Assembly: GCF_007595705.1 (NCBI RefSeq)
Contig: NZ_NISY01000008.1
Location: forward strand, 62,001-126,000
Direction of reading: 5' to 3'
DNA: 64,000 bases
Source of the DNA: Streptomyces sp. SAJ15
GTDB taxonomy: Bacteria; Actinomycetota; Actinomycetes; Streptomycetales; Streptomycetaceae
Part shown: positions 16,573 through 23,664 of the stretch, in pieces
How the letters are laid out: every line of letters starts with the position of its first letter
Position numbering within the stretch: the first letter of the stretch is position 1
Made by a program: the position numbers and the translations under genes
The notes under the pieces: generated by a model
The model's database searches: none
The model's input: only the letters and a program-made list of their open reading frames with translations
Told to the model about the DNA's origin: nothing

Positions 16573-17041
16573 TTCTCCCCCGAATCGCCCCCTGGGGGGC
16601 CGTGCGGCGGGGAGGCGACGTCGGCACACCGGAGCGCCCGAGGTCTCGGTAGGCGGCGGACAGGGCTTCGGGAAGAAGTAACCGCCGCCGGCGCACCGGG
16701 CGCTCCGGTGCCGTGCGCGCCTCCCGAGATCAAGAGTGGACGACGGTACGATTCCGCCCCGCACGCGGCGGGGCGGCTCAGGATTCGAACCTAAATCAGC
16801 CGAAGTAACCGTCGTCTTCGCACCGGGAGGTGCGTTCACGGATACGACGGTAAGGGGTGGCGGCGTCGGCCGTCATCCGGTTTTCCCCTCCCGGCGGCCA
16901 CGGTCCGTCGGGCCGGTGACGCGCGGAGCCCCGCCGCCGGCGCGGGGCCGGGGGCGGGGCTCTCGTACGCGGCCGACGCGGCCCGCCGGAGGGTCCGCCG
17001 TACGAGGCGGCGCGCGGTCCGGCGGACGGCCCGGCGGGGTG
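16573..17041. other. Intergenic region between rsr and the betaine transporter operon
   Basis: No protein-coding gene is visible. It holds the candidate Y RNA at 16738-16853 and other GC-rich inverted repeats. Near 16631-16717, GGAGCGCCCG and CGGGCGCTCC lie about 60 bases apart and could form a long-range stem in the rsr leader. About 190 bases of GC-rich sequence follow the betaine operon end, with no clear T-rich terminator. Confidence 0.45.
16738..16853 (-). ncRNA. Candidate Y RNA (YrlA-like) upstream of rsr, with tRNA-like T arm
   Basis: On the minus strand this stretch contains a tRNA-type T arm (TTAGG-TTCGAAT-CCTGA, within GGCT...AGCC), followed by a strong hairpin CGCCCCGC-CGCGT-GCGGGGCG. 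Three related strands, ACCGTCGT (16844-16851), ACGACGGT and ACCGTCGT again (about 16741-16748), allow either a 5' hairpin or a stem closing the tRNA-like part. Inside the 5' hairpin, GCACC-TCCC-GGTGC is followed by CGAAG, resembling the GNCGAAG element of bacterial Ro-binding stems. It is not a complete tRNA. The boundaries are approximate and transcription is inferred. Confidence 0.5.
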
Positions 17042-19663
17042 TCAGGAGGCCACCGGCGCCAGGGTGTCGACGATGCCCGGGTGGGCGTCCATCCAGCGGC
17101 GGGCGGACTCCTTCTCCTCGCCCTTGCCGCCCTTCTGGATCTCGGCCTCCAGGGAGGCGAGCTGCTCCTCGCTCAGCTTGAAGTCCTTCAGCCAACGGTG
17201 GAACTCGGGGAAGTCCTCGGCGAAGTCCTTCTTGGCCACGGTGTGGATCTTCTCGCCCTTGCCCCAGGCGCCCCTGGGGTCGCCGAGCTTCTTGAGGTCG
17301 TACGTGCTGTAGGCCCAGTGCGGGGACCACAGCGTGACGACGACCGGCTCCTTCTTCTTGATCGACCGGTCCAGCTCCGCCAGCATCGACGACGTGCTGG
17401 ACGCGACCACCTCGTACTCGCCGTCCAGCCCGTACTCCTTGAGCACCTTGTCGTTCAGGATGCCCATCATCCCGGCGCTCGCCTCGATACCGATGATCTT
17501 CCCCTTGAAGGTGGACCCCTTCCCCTTCAGGTCCTCCAGCGAATCGATCCCCTTCACATACGAGGGCACCGACAGCTCCAGCGACGTCGGCCCGTACCAC
17601 GAGCCCAGGTCGGCGAGGCGGTCGCCGTACTTGTCCATGTACTGCTTGTGGGTGGTGGGCAGCCAGGAGTCGAACTGGACGTCCATCTGGCCCTGCGCCA
17701 GGGCCGTGTAGAGCGGTCCGGGGTCGAGCTGCTTGACCGAGGGCTTGTAGCCGCGGTCCTCCAGGACGTTCTGCCACAGGTAGGTGGCGGCCACGGCCTC
17801 GTCCCACGGGAAGTAGCCGAGGTCCACCTTCTTGCCCGCGTCACGCCCGTGCTTCTTGGCGCCGCCAGGCACCGGGGCCCAGGTGTCCACGGCGCCGGGG
17901 TGCTCCTTCAGCCAGGCACGGACGGCCTGCTGCTCCCTGCCCTTGCCGGCCTCCTGGATCCGCTGCTCCAGGTCGGTGAGCTGGGCCTCGGACATCCGGA
18001 AGTCGCGCAGCCAGCGGGCGACGGTCGGCTCCTCGGCGGCGAAGCCGCCGGAGGCGACGGTGTGCACCCGGTCGCCCTCGCCCCAGGCGCCCTTGGGGTC
18101 GCCGAGCTTCTTCAGGTCGTACTTGCTGTAGGCCCAGTGCGGGGACCACAGGGTGACGACGACCGGCTCCTTCTTCTTGATCGACCGGTCCAGCTCCGCC
18201 AGCATCGACGACGTGCTGGACGCGACCACCTCGTACTCGCCGTCCAGCCCGTACTCCTTGAGCACCTTGTCGTTCAGGATGCCCATCATCCCGGCGCTCG
18301 CCTCGATACCGATGATCTTCCCCTTGAAGGTGGACCCCTTCCCCTTCAGGTCCTCCAGCGAATCGATCCCCTTCACATACGAGGGCACCGACAGCTCCAG
18401 CGACGTCGGCCCGTACCACGAGCCCAGGTCGGCGAGGCGGTCGCCGTACCGGTCCCAGTAGTTCTGGTGGGTGGTCGGCAGCCAGGCGTCCGTCTGGAAG
18501 TCGACGTCCCCGCGGGCGAGGCCGGAGTAGAGCGGGCCGGCGTCGAGCTGCTTGAGGGACGGCTGGTAGCCGCGCTGCTCCAACATCTCCTTCCAGAGGT
18601 AGGTGGAGGCGATGCCCTCGTCCCACGGGATGTAGCCGATGTCGAGCTGCCGGCCGTGGCCGACGTCGCCGCTCGCCGCCGCGTCCTCGGTGTCGCCGGA
18701 GGAGGCGAGGTTCATACCGCCGGCGATGAGCGCGAGGACGACCACGCCGACCGTGGCGACCGCCGTACCGGGGCGGTAGTTCCACAGCCGCGCGCCGCGC
18801 GTCGAGGCGGCCGCCTTGGCCATGGCTCGGCGGCCGAGCGGGGAGACCCGCTGGTTCAGCGCGCCGGTGGTGCGGTCCAGGTAGATGGCCAGGACCACCA
18901 CGGCCAGGCCGCTCTCCACGCCGGCGCCGACGTCGACCTGGGTGACGGCGGCGTAGACGGTCCCGCCGAGGCCCTCCGCACCCGACATGCCGGCGATGAC
19001 CACCATGGACAGCGCGAGCATGATGACCTGGTTGATTCCGGCCATGATCGTGGGCAGGGCGAGCGGCAGCTGGACCCGGAGCAGGGTGTCGCGCGGGCTG
19101 GTGCCGAACGCCTGCGCCGCCTCCACCAGCTCGCCGTCGACCTGGCGGATGCCGAGCTCGGTCATGCGCACGCCGGGCGGCATCGCGAAGACGATGGTGG
19201 CGATCAGGCCGGGGGTGATGCCGATGCCGAAGAACATCACGCCGGGCAGCAGATAGACGAAGGCGGGCATCGTCTGCATCACGTCGAGCACCGGCCGCAG
19301 CAGTCCGCTGACCGCGCGGCTACGGGCCGCCCAGATGCCCAGCGGCACCGCCAGGGCGATGGTGATCACGCTCGCCACGAGCACCAGCGACAGCGTGGCC
19401 ATCGCCTCGTCCCAGAGCGTGAAGGAGTCGACCAGGGCGAAGCCCGCGAAGGCGAGTACGGCGGCGACCGGGCCGCGCAGCCAGAGCGCGACGATCGTGA
19501 AGATGCCGGCCATCAGCAGCGGTTCGGGCGCGCCGAGGGCCGAGTCGACGCCGTCGTACATGCCGGTGAGGACGGAGTTGATGACGTCGAAGAGCCAGCT
19601 GAGGTGCTCCTGCAGCCAGGTCACGCCGTCCTCGACCCAGCGTCCGAGTTCGAGCCTAGGCAC
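17042..19663 (-). CDS. Glycine betaine/proline ABC transporter: permease fused to two tandem substrate-binding domains
   Basis: 873 residues from GTG 19663, overlapping the ATPase stop by 8 bases. Residues about 1-290 are a ProW-type permease with roughly six helices and the EAA-loop signature (GTSPRDTLLRVQLPLALPTI). A further hydrophobic segment at about 315-335 (GTAVATVGVVVLALIAGG) anchors the rest outside. Two ProX-type binding domains follow (starting LDIGYIPWDEGIASTYLW and VDLGYFPWDEAVAATYLW), each with the Trp-rich betaine-binding pattern (WLPTTH, WYGPTS, WSPHWAYS). The second half of each domain is encoded by almost identical DNA. Function: osmoprotectant uptake driven by the adjacent ATPase. 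Confidence 0.9.
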   Translation of the reverse strand: MPRLELGRWVEDGVTWLQEHLSWLFDVINSVLTGMYDGVDSALGAPEPLLMAGIFTIVALWLRGPVAAVLAFAGFALVDSFTLWDEAMATLSLVLVASVITIALAVPLGIWAARSRAVSGLLRPVLDVMQTMPAFVYLLPGVMFFGIGITPGLIATIVFAMPPGVRMTELGIRQVDGELVEAAQAFGTSPRDTLLRVQLPLALPTIMAGINQVIMLALSMVVIAGMSGAEGLGGTVYAAVTQVDVGAGVESGLAVVVLAIYLDRTTGALNQRVSPLGRRAMAKAAASTRGARLWNYRPGTAVATVGVVVLALIAGGMNLASSGDTEDAAASGDVGHGRQLDIGYIPWDEGIASTYLWKEMLEQRGYQPSLKQLDAGPLYSGLARGDVDFQTDAWLPTTHQNYWDRYGDRLADLGSWYGPTSLELSVPSYVKGIDSLEDLKGKGSTFKGKIIGIEASAGMMGILNDKVLKEYGLDGEYEVVASSTSSMLAELDRSIKKKEPVVVTLWSPHWAYSKYDLKKLGDPKGAWGEGDRVHTVASGGFAAEEPTVARWLRDFRMSEAQLTDLEQRIQEAGKGREQQAVRAWLKEHPGAVDTWAPVPGGAKKHGRDAGKKVDLGYFPWDEAVAATYLWQNVLEDRGYKPSVKQLDPGPLYTALAQGQMDVQFDSWLPTTHKQYMDKYGDRLADLGSWYGPTSLELSVPSYVKGIDSLEDLKGKGSTFKGKIIGIEASAGMMGILNDKVLKEYGLDGEYEVVASSTSSMLAELDRSIKKKEPVVVTLWSPHWAYSTYDLKKLGDPRGAWGKGEKIHTVAKKDFAEDFPEFHRWLKDFKLSEEQLASLEAEIQKGGKGEEKESARRWMDAHPGIVDTLAPVAS
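17334..17630 (-). repeat. 297-base direct repeat within the transporter gene, copy 1
   Basis: Appears identical, base for base, to 18153-18449 (offset 819), with divergence beginning abruptly on both sides. It encodes the core of the second substrate-binding domain. Confidence 0.9.
18153..18449 (-). repeat. 297-base direct repeat within the transporter gene, copy 2
   Basis: Matches 17334-17630 and encodes the equivalent part of the first substrate-binding domain. The flanking sequence of the two domains is clearly diverged. Confidence 0.9.
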
Positions 19664-20906
19664 CGGCGATCACCTTGCCCTCGTCGCCACCGGCGCTCCC
19701 GGCGGCTTCCGTGCCCTTCGCCGCCGCGAACCGCGCTTCCGTGTCCTTCGTTTCCGTGCCCTTCGTTTCCGTACGCTCCGGCTCCCGCGCGGCGGGAACG
19801 GTCGACGCGGGGGGCGGCTCGGCCTCGGAGTCGCCGGCCGGTTCCGGCTCGCCCAGCGCCGCGAACAGCCGCTCGCGGGTGACCACTCCGACGAGGGTGC
19901 CGTCCTCGTCCGTCACGGCGACCGCGACGGCGCTGCGCGAGCAGGGGGTGAACAGCTCGATGACCGGGGTGTCGGCGGCGACCCGGGCCGGCGTCGCCGC
20001 CAGCACGTCGGCGGCCGTACGGAGCTCCGTTCCGTCGTCGGCCGTGGTGCCCAGCAGCGTCCGCACCGGGGCCATGATCGCTCCGGCGGTGAGCACCCGG
20101 CTGCGGTCCACGTCCTGGATGAACGAGGCGACGTAGTCGTTGGCGGGGGTGGTGAGGATGTCCTCGGCGGAGCCGGTCTGGACGATCCGGCCGTCCCGCA
20201 TCACCGCGATCTGGTCGCCCAGCCGCATGGCCTCGTTCAGGTCGTGGGTGATGAAGACGATGGTCTTCTTGAGCCGCTTCTGGAGCTCCAGCAGCTGGTC
20301 CTGCATGTCACGCCGGATCAGCGGGTCCAGGGCGCTGAAGGACTCGTCCATCAGCAGCAGATCGGCGTCGGTGGCCAGCGCGCGGGCCAGGCCCACCCGC
20401 TGCTGCATACCGCCGGAGAGCTCGTCGGGCCAGGACTTCTCCCAGCCGGCGAGGCCGACCAGGGCGAGCGCCTCGGCCGCCCGGCGCTCCCGCTCGGCGC
20501 GCGGGACGCCCTGCACCTCCAGGCCGTATCCGGCGTTCTCCAACACGCTGCGGTGGGGGAAGAGCGCGAAGTGCTGGAAGACCATGCTGATCTTCTTCGA
20601 GCGCACCCGGCGCAGCTCGCGCGGGGTGAGCGCGGTCAGGTCCTGGCCGTCGAAGAGCACACGTCCGGAGGTCGGCTCCAGCAGCCCGTTGAGCATGCGC
20701 AGCAGGGTCGACTTCCCGGAGCCGGACAGGCCCATCACGACGAAGATCTGGCCTGCCTCGACGGCGAACGACGCGTCGATCACGGCCGCGGTCGTCCCGT
20801 CGTTGCGCAGCTGGTCGCGGTCGGCCCCGTCCTGAAGCCGTCTCACCGCCTCTTCCGGTCGTCTGCCGAACACCTTGTACAACCGCTCGGCTCGCAGCCT
20901 GGACAC
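19656..20906 (-). CDS. proV: Glycine betaine/proline ABC transporter ATP-binding protein with CBS domains
   Basis: 416 residues from GTG 20906, chosen because GGAGAGG lies 5 bases upstream; a longer open frame exists but lacks protein character. Walker A is GLSGSGKST (about residues 58-66), followed by the Q-loop VFQHFALFPHRSV, signature ELSGGMQQR, Walker B LLLMDESFSALD and H-loop ITHD. After about residue 270, tandem CBS-like segments (IMAPVRTLL, VVTRERLFAALG) resemble the osmosensing CBS domains of OpuA-type importers. The C-terminus is Glu/Thr/Lys-rich and probably disordered. It is translationally coupled to the fused permease/binding protein. A terminator-like hairpin in its leader suggests attenuation. 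Confidence 0.93.
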   Translation of the reverse strand: MSRLRAERLYKVFGRRPEEAVRRLQDGADRDQLRNDGTTAAVIDASFAVEAGQIFVVMGLSGSGKSTLLRMLNGLLEPTSGRVLFDGQDLTALTPRELRRVRSKKISMVFQHFALFPHRSVLENAGYGLEVQGVPRAERERRAAEALALVGLAGWEKSWPDELSGGMQQRVGLARALATDADLLLMDESFSALDPLIRRDMQDQLLELQKRLKKTIVFITHDLNEAMRLGDQIAVMRDGRIVQTGSAEDILTTPANDYVASFIQDVDRSRVLTAGAIMAPVRTLLGTTADDGTELRTAADVLAATPARVAADTPVIELFTPCSRSAVAVAVTDEDGTLVGVVTRERLFAALGEPEPAGDSEAEPPPASTVPAAREPERTETKGTETKDTEARFAAAKGTEAAGSAGGDEGKVIAGA

Positions 20907-20926
20907 ATACACCTCTCCGGTCGCAG

Positions 20927-20959
20927 AAAAACGACCTGCCGCCCCCGCCGGCAGGTCGT
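20927..20959 (-). promoter_or_regulatory. Intrinsic-terminator-like hairpin in the leader of the betaine transporter operon
   Basis: On the minus strand an 11-base perfect stem (ACGACCTGCCG / CGGCAGGTCGT) with a 7-base loop runs directly into TTTTT, ending about 20 bases before the ATPase start codon. Its position in front of the ribosome-binding site, with no gene closely upstream on that strand, argues for an attenuator rather than an ordinary terminator. Confidence 0.65.
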
Positions 20960-21204
20960 GGAGCGGCACGGCATCGGCCCGCGTGGCCCGTCGTGGCGCC
21001 AGGAATCTGGCCGAAACGGGTCCGCTCCGCGGGCGCGCCTGCCCGGGATCATTCGGGGTAAACGCCGCCGTGACCCGCTTCACAGCCATGTCGTGAACGC
21101 CGCCCGGGGGCACGCCTCGCGCCTACCGCGGCGTCGAACGCCCGGCGGCGTGCGGGCCCGGTGGATGTCCGGTGACCGTCCGTGGCATGCGGCATGATCG
21201 AGGC

Positions 21205-22128
21205 GTGACGCGACGCCTGATGCTCCTCGACACCGCCTCCCTGTACTTCCGGGCCTACTTCGGGGTGCCCGACTCGGTCCGGGCCCCGGACGGCACCCCG
21301 GTGAACGCCGTGCGCGGGCTGCTCGACTTCGTCGCCCGGCTGGTCCAGGACCACCACCCGGACGACCTGGTCGCGTGCATGGACTTCGACTGGCGTCCGC
21401 AGTGGCGGGTCGACCTCATCCCCTCCTACAAGGCGCACCGGGTCGCCGAGGAGACTCCGAGCGGCGTGCCGGACGAGGAGGAGGTGCCGGACACCCTCGC
21501 CCCGCAGGTGCCGGTGATCGACGAGGTGCTGGACGCCGTCGGCATCGCCCGGGTGGGCGCGGCCGGCTACGAGGCGGACGACGTGATCGGGACGCTCACC
21601 GCGCGGGCCTCCGGCCCGGTGGACATCGTCACCGGCGACCGCGACCTGTACCAGCTGGTGGACGACCGACGTGGGGTGCGGGTGCTGTATCCGGTCAAGG
21701 GCGTGGGCACGCTCCAGGCGGTGGACGAGGCGGCGCTGCGGGAGAAGTACGGCGTCGACGGTCCGGGGTACGCGGATCTGGCGCTGCTCCGCGGCGACCC
21801 CAGCGACGGCCTGCCGGGCGTGCCCGGCATCGGCGAGAAGACCGCCGCCAAGCTGCTGGCCGGCTATGGCGACCTGGCCGGGATCATGGCCGCGGTCGAC
21901 GACCCGTCGTCGAAGCTGACCCCCACGCAGCGCCGGCGGCTGGACGAGGCGCGGCCGTACCTCGCGGTCGCGCCGCGGGTGGTGCGGGTCGCCTCCGATG
22001 TCGCCCTGCCCGCCGCGGACCCGACGCTGCCGCGCGCCCCGCGCCACCCCGAGGCGCTGGACGCGCTCGCCCGTCGGTGGGGGTTGGGCGGGTCACTCCA
22101 GCGGTTGCTCGACACGCTCCAGGGATGA
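21205..22128 (+). CDS. 5'-3' exonuclease (PolI-type FEN domain)
   Basis: 307 residues if GTG 21205 is used; ATG 21187, GTG 21172 and ATG 21220 (MLLDTASLYF) are also possible because no start has a clear ribosome-binding site. The protein has the 5' nuclease acidic motifs: LLDTASLYFRAYFG, CMDFDW, YEADDVIGTL, TGDRDLYQLV, and the helix-hairpin-helix GLPGVPGIGEKTAAKLL. It matches the stand-alone homologues of the DNA polymerase I 5' domain found in actinobacteria, which remove flaps or RNA primers. It is divergent from the betaine importer and followed by the siderophore reductase. Confidence 0.92.
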   Translation: MTRRLMLLDTASLYFRAYFGVPDSVRAPDGTPVNAVRGLLDFVARLVQDHHPDDLVACMDFDWRPQWRVDLIPSYKAHRVAEETPSGVPDEEEVPDTLAPQVPVIDEVLDAVGIARVGAAGYEADDVIGTLTARASGPVDIVTGDRDLYQLVDDRRGVRVLYPVKGVGTLQAVDEAALREKYGVDGPGYADLALLRGDPSDGLPGVPGIGEKTAAKLLAGYGDLAGIMAAVDDPSSKLTPTQRRRLDEARPYLAVAPRVVRVASDVALPAADPTLPRAPRHPEALDALARRWGLGGSLQRLLDTLQG

Positions 22129-22132
22129 CCTG

Positions 22133-22151
22133 TTAGGTTAGGTAAACCTAA
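22133..22151 (+). promoter_or_regulatory. Iron box (DmdR1/IdeR operator)
   Basis: TTAGGTTAGGTAAACCTAA is a near-perfect 19-base DtxR-family iron box. It lies 27 bases before the start codon of the siderophore-interacting protein. Known DmdR1/IdeR proteins repress such promoters with Fe2+. Confidence 0.92.
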
Positions 22152-22178
22152 CTTATTTCCTGGAACGGGGAGGTAGCC

Positions 22179-23042
22179 GTGGCTGACCGTCCGGCACGCA
22201 AGAAGCCTCAGGTCCACCGCGCCCGGGTGGTGCGCACGGAGCGCCTGACGCCGCACATGGTCCGGGTCGTGCTGGGCGGTGAGGGTCTCGCCGCGTTCGT
22301 CGCGGGCGAGTGCAGCGACCACTACGTCAAGCTGCTCTTCCCGGTGGAGGGCGTCAGCTACCCGGAGCCGTTCGACATCGCCCGCATCCGCGAGGAGTTC
22401 CCGCGCGACCAGTGGCCCCGGACCCGCACGTACACCGTGCGCGCCTGGGACCCGGCCGCGCGCGAGCTGACCGTGGACTTCGTGGTCCACGGCGACGAGG
22501 GGCTGGCCGGGCCGTGGGCGCTGCGCGCCACCCCGGGCCAGGAGATCAGCCTGCTCGGCCCCGGCGGGGCGTACCTGCCGAGCGAGGAGGCCGACTGGCA
22601 TCTGCTCGTGGGCGACGAGAGCGCGCTGCCCGCCATCGCCGCCTCCCTGGAGCGGGCCCCCTCCGGCGTGCCGGTGCGGGCCTTCATCGAGGTCGCCAGC
22701 CCGGAGGAGGAGCAGAAGCTCACCGTGCCGGACGGGGCGGAGGTCGTGTGGCTGCACCGCGGCGCCGCGCCGGTCGGCGAGGCGCTGGTCGAGGCGGTGC
22801 GGAATCTGGAGTTCCCGCCGGGCCAGGCGCATGTCTTCGTCCACGGCGAGGCCGGCTTCGTCAAGGAGCTCCGCCGTCATCTGCGGATCGAGCGGGAGGT
22901 CCCGCGCGAGTGGCTGTCGATCTCCGGCTACTGGCGACGCGGCCACGACGAGGACGGCTGGCAGGCGTCCAAGCCCGCGTGGAACGCACAGGTGGAAGCC
23001 GAGCAGGAGGGCGGCGCGACGGACGCGCGGGCCGCGGCGTAA
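22179..23042 (+). CDS. Siderophore-interacting protein (FAD-dependent ferric-siderophore reductase)
   Basis: 287 residues from GTG 22179, with GGGGAGG upstream. The SIP-type ferredoxin-reductase fold is evident: RARVVRTERLTPHMVRVVLG (FAD-domain beta strands), the flavin motif RTRTYTVR, the GPGGAYLP turn, the NAD(P)H segment LVGDESALPAIAASLE, and the conserved C-terminal ISGYWRRGHDEDGW. Such enzymes reduce Fe3+-siderophore complexes in the cytosol to release Fe2+. The iron box just upstream predicts repression when iron is plentiful. No siderophore transport genes are adjacent. Confidence 0.94.
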   Translation: MADRPARKKPQVHRARVVRTERLTPHMVRVVLGGEGLAAFVAGECSDHYVKLLFPVEGVSYPEPFDIARIREEFPRDQWPRTRTYTVRAWDPAARELTVDFVVHGDEGLAGPWALRATPGQEISLLGPGGAYLPSEEADWHLLVGDESALPAIAASLERAPSGVPVRAFIEVASPEEEQKLTVPDGAEVVWLHRGAAPVGEALVEAVRNLEFPPGQAHVFVHGEAGFVKELRRHLRIEREVPREWLSISGYWRRGHDEDGWQASKPAWNAQVEAEQEGGATDARAAA

Positions 23043-23440
23043 CCCCGCGCGCAGCGTGCGGACGCACGGGCCGCGGGCTGACGTACGAACATCGCGCGGA
23101 GCGCGGGGGCCGCGGTGCGCCCGCGCGCAACGCGCGGGCGCGCGGGCCGCTGTGTGAACGGGCGCGCAATCGCGCGGACCGCGGTCTGACGAGCGCGCCT
23201 CGCGCGGAGCACGCGGACCGCGGTGAGGATGCGTGCGCACCGCGCGGGCACACGGACCGCGGCCTGACGCACGCACGGGCCGCGGTGAGGCCGCGCGGAC
23301 GCGCGGGCCGCGGCCTAACGCGCACACACCGCGTGGACCGCGCGGGCCGCTGTGTGAACGCGCGCGGGCGCGCGGGCCTCGCCTGACGCACGCACATCGC
23401 GCGGACCGCACGGGCCGCGGTGTGAACGCGCGCGCTCGCC
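23043..23440. repeat. Degenerate GC-rich tandem repeat array
   Basis: About 390 bases built from irregular units related to GCGCGGACCGCGGTCTGACG and GGGCCGCTGTGTGAACGCGC, of roughly 20-45 bases each. In one frame the units read as repeated DRGLT-like peptides and in the other as RPARPRA-like peptides, with no start or codon bias, so I do not regard it as coding. It lies immediately after the siderophore-reductase stop codon. Confidence 0.75.
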
Positions 23441-23664
23441 CCCGCTACCGTCCCGCACGCCCGGGCATCGGTCCCGCGCCCGGCCATCACACGCACCCGC
23501 GCGCCCCGACACGGCGACACCGCACCGGGGGCCATCTGGCCGCGCACGCACACGCGTACAGGCATGGCATGCTCCGCGCCGCGCGGGCCGGCACCGCGAA
23601 CGCTCACCTTCGAGGGGAGGCCCCGCCGGGCGGGGTCTCCCCTCTCCATGAGGTGGGTCGGGGT
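23441..23664. other. Intergenic region between the repeat array and the helicase gene
   Basis: Non-coding, C-rich. It contains the helicase terminator at 23612-23644; nothing else is recognised. Confidence 0.5.
23612..23644 (-). terminator. Terminator of the helicase gene
   Basis: A 14-base stem, GAGGGGAGGCCCCG with CGGGGTCTCCCCTC (one G-T pair), and a 5-base loop, starting about 20 bases past the helicase stop codon. Confidence 0.75.

Noticed and set aside
16760..16800. A tRNA gene upstream of rsr
   Set aside because: Only a T arm is present; no anticodon arm or acceptor stem of tRNA dimensions could be drawn, so it is listed as a Y RNA-like candidate.
20907..21113. N-terminal extension of the betaine ATPase to 21113
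   Set aside because: The extra frame is compositionally unlike the protein and contains the leader hairpin; GTG 20906 has a good ribosome-binding site.
20960..21204. ydaO (c-di-AMP) riboswitch before the betaine transporter
   Set aside because: I could not find the conserved core in the leader; only the terminator-like hairpin is supported, so no class was assigned.
23043..23440. CRISPR array
   Set aside because: Units vary in length and sequence, there are no unique spacers of constant size and no cas genes in the window.
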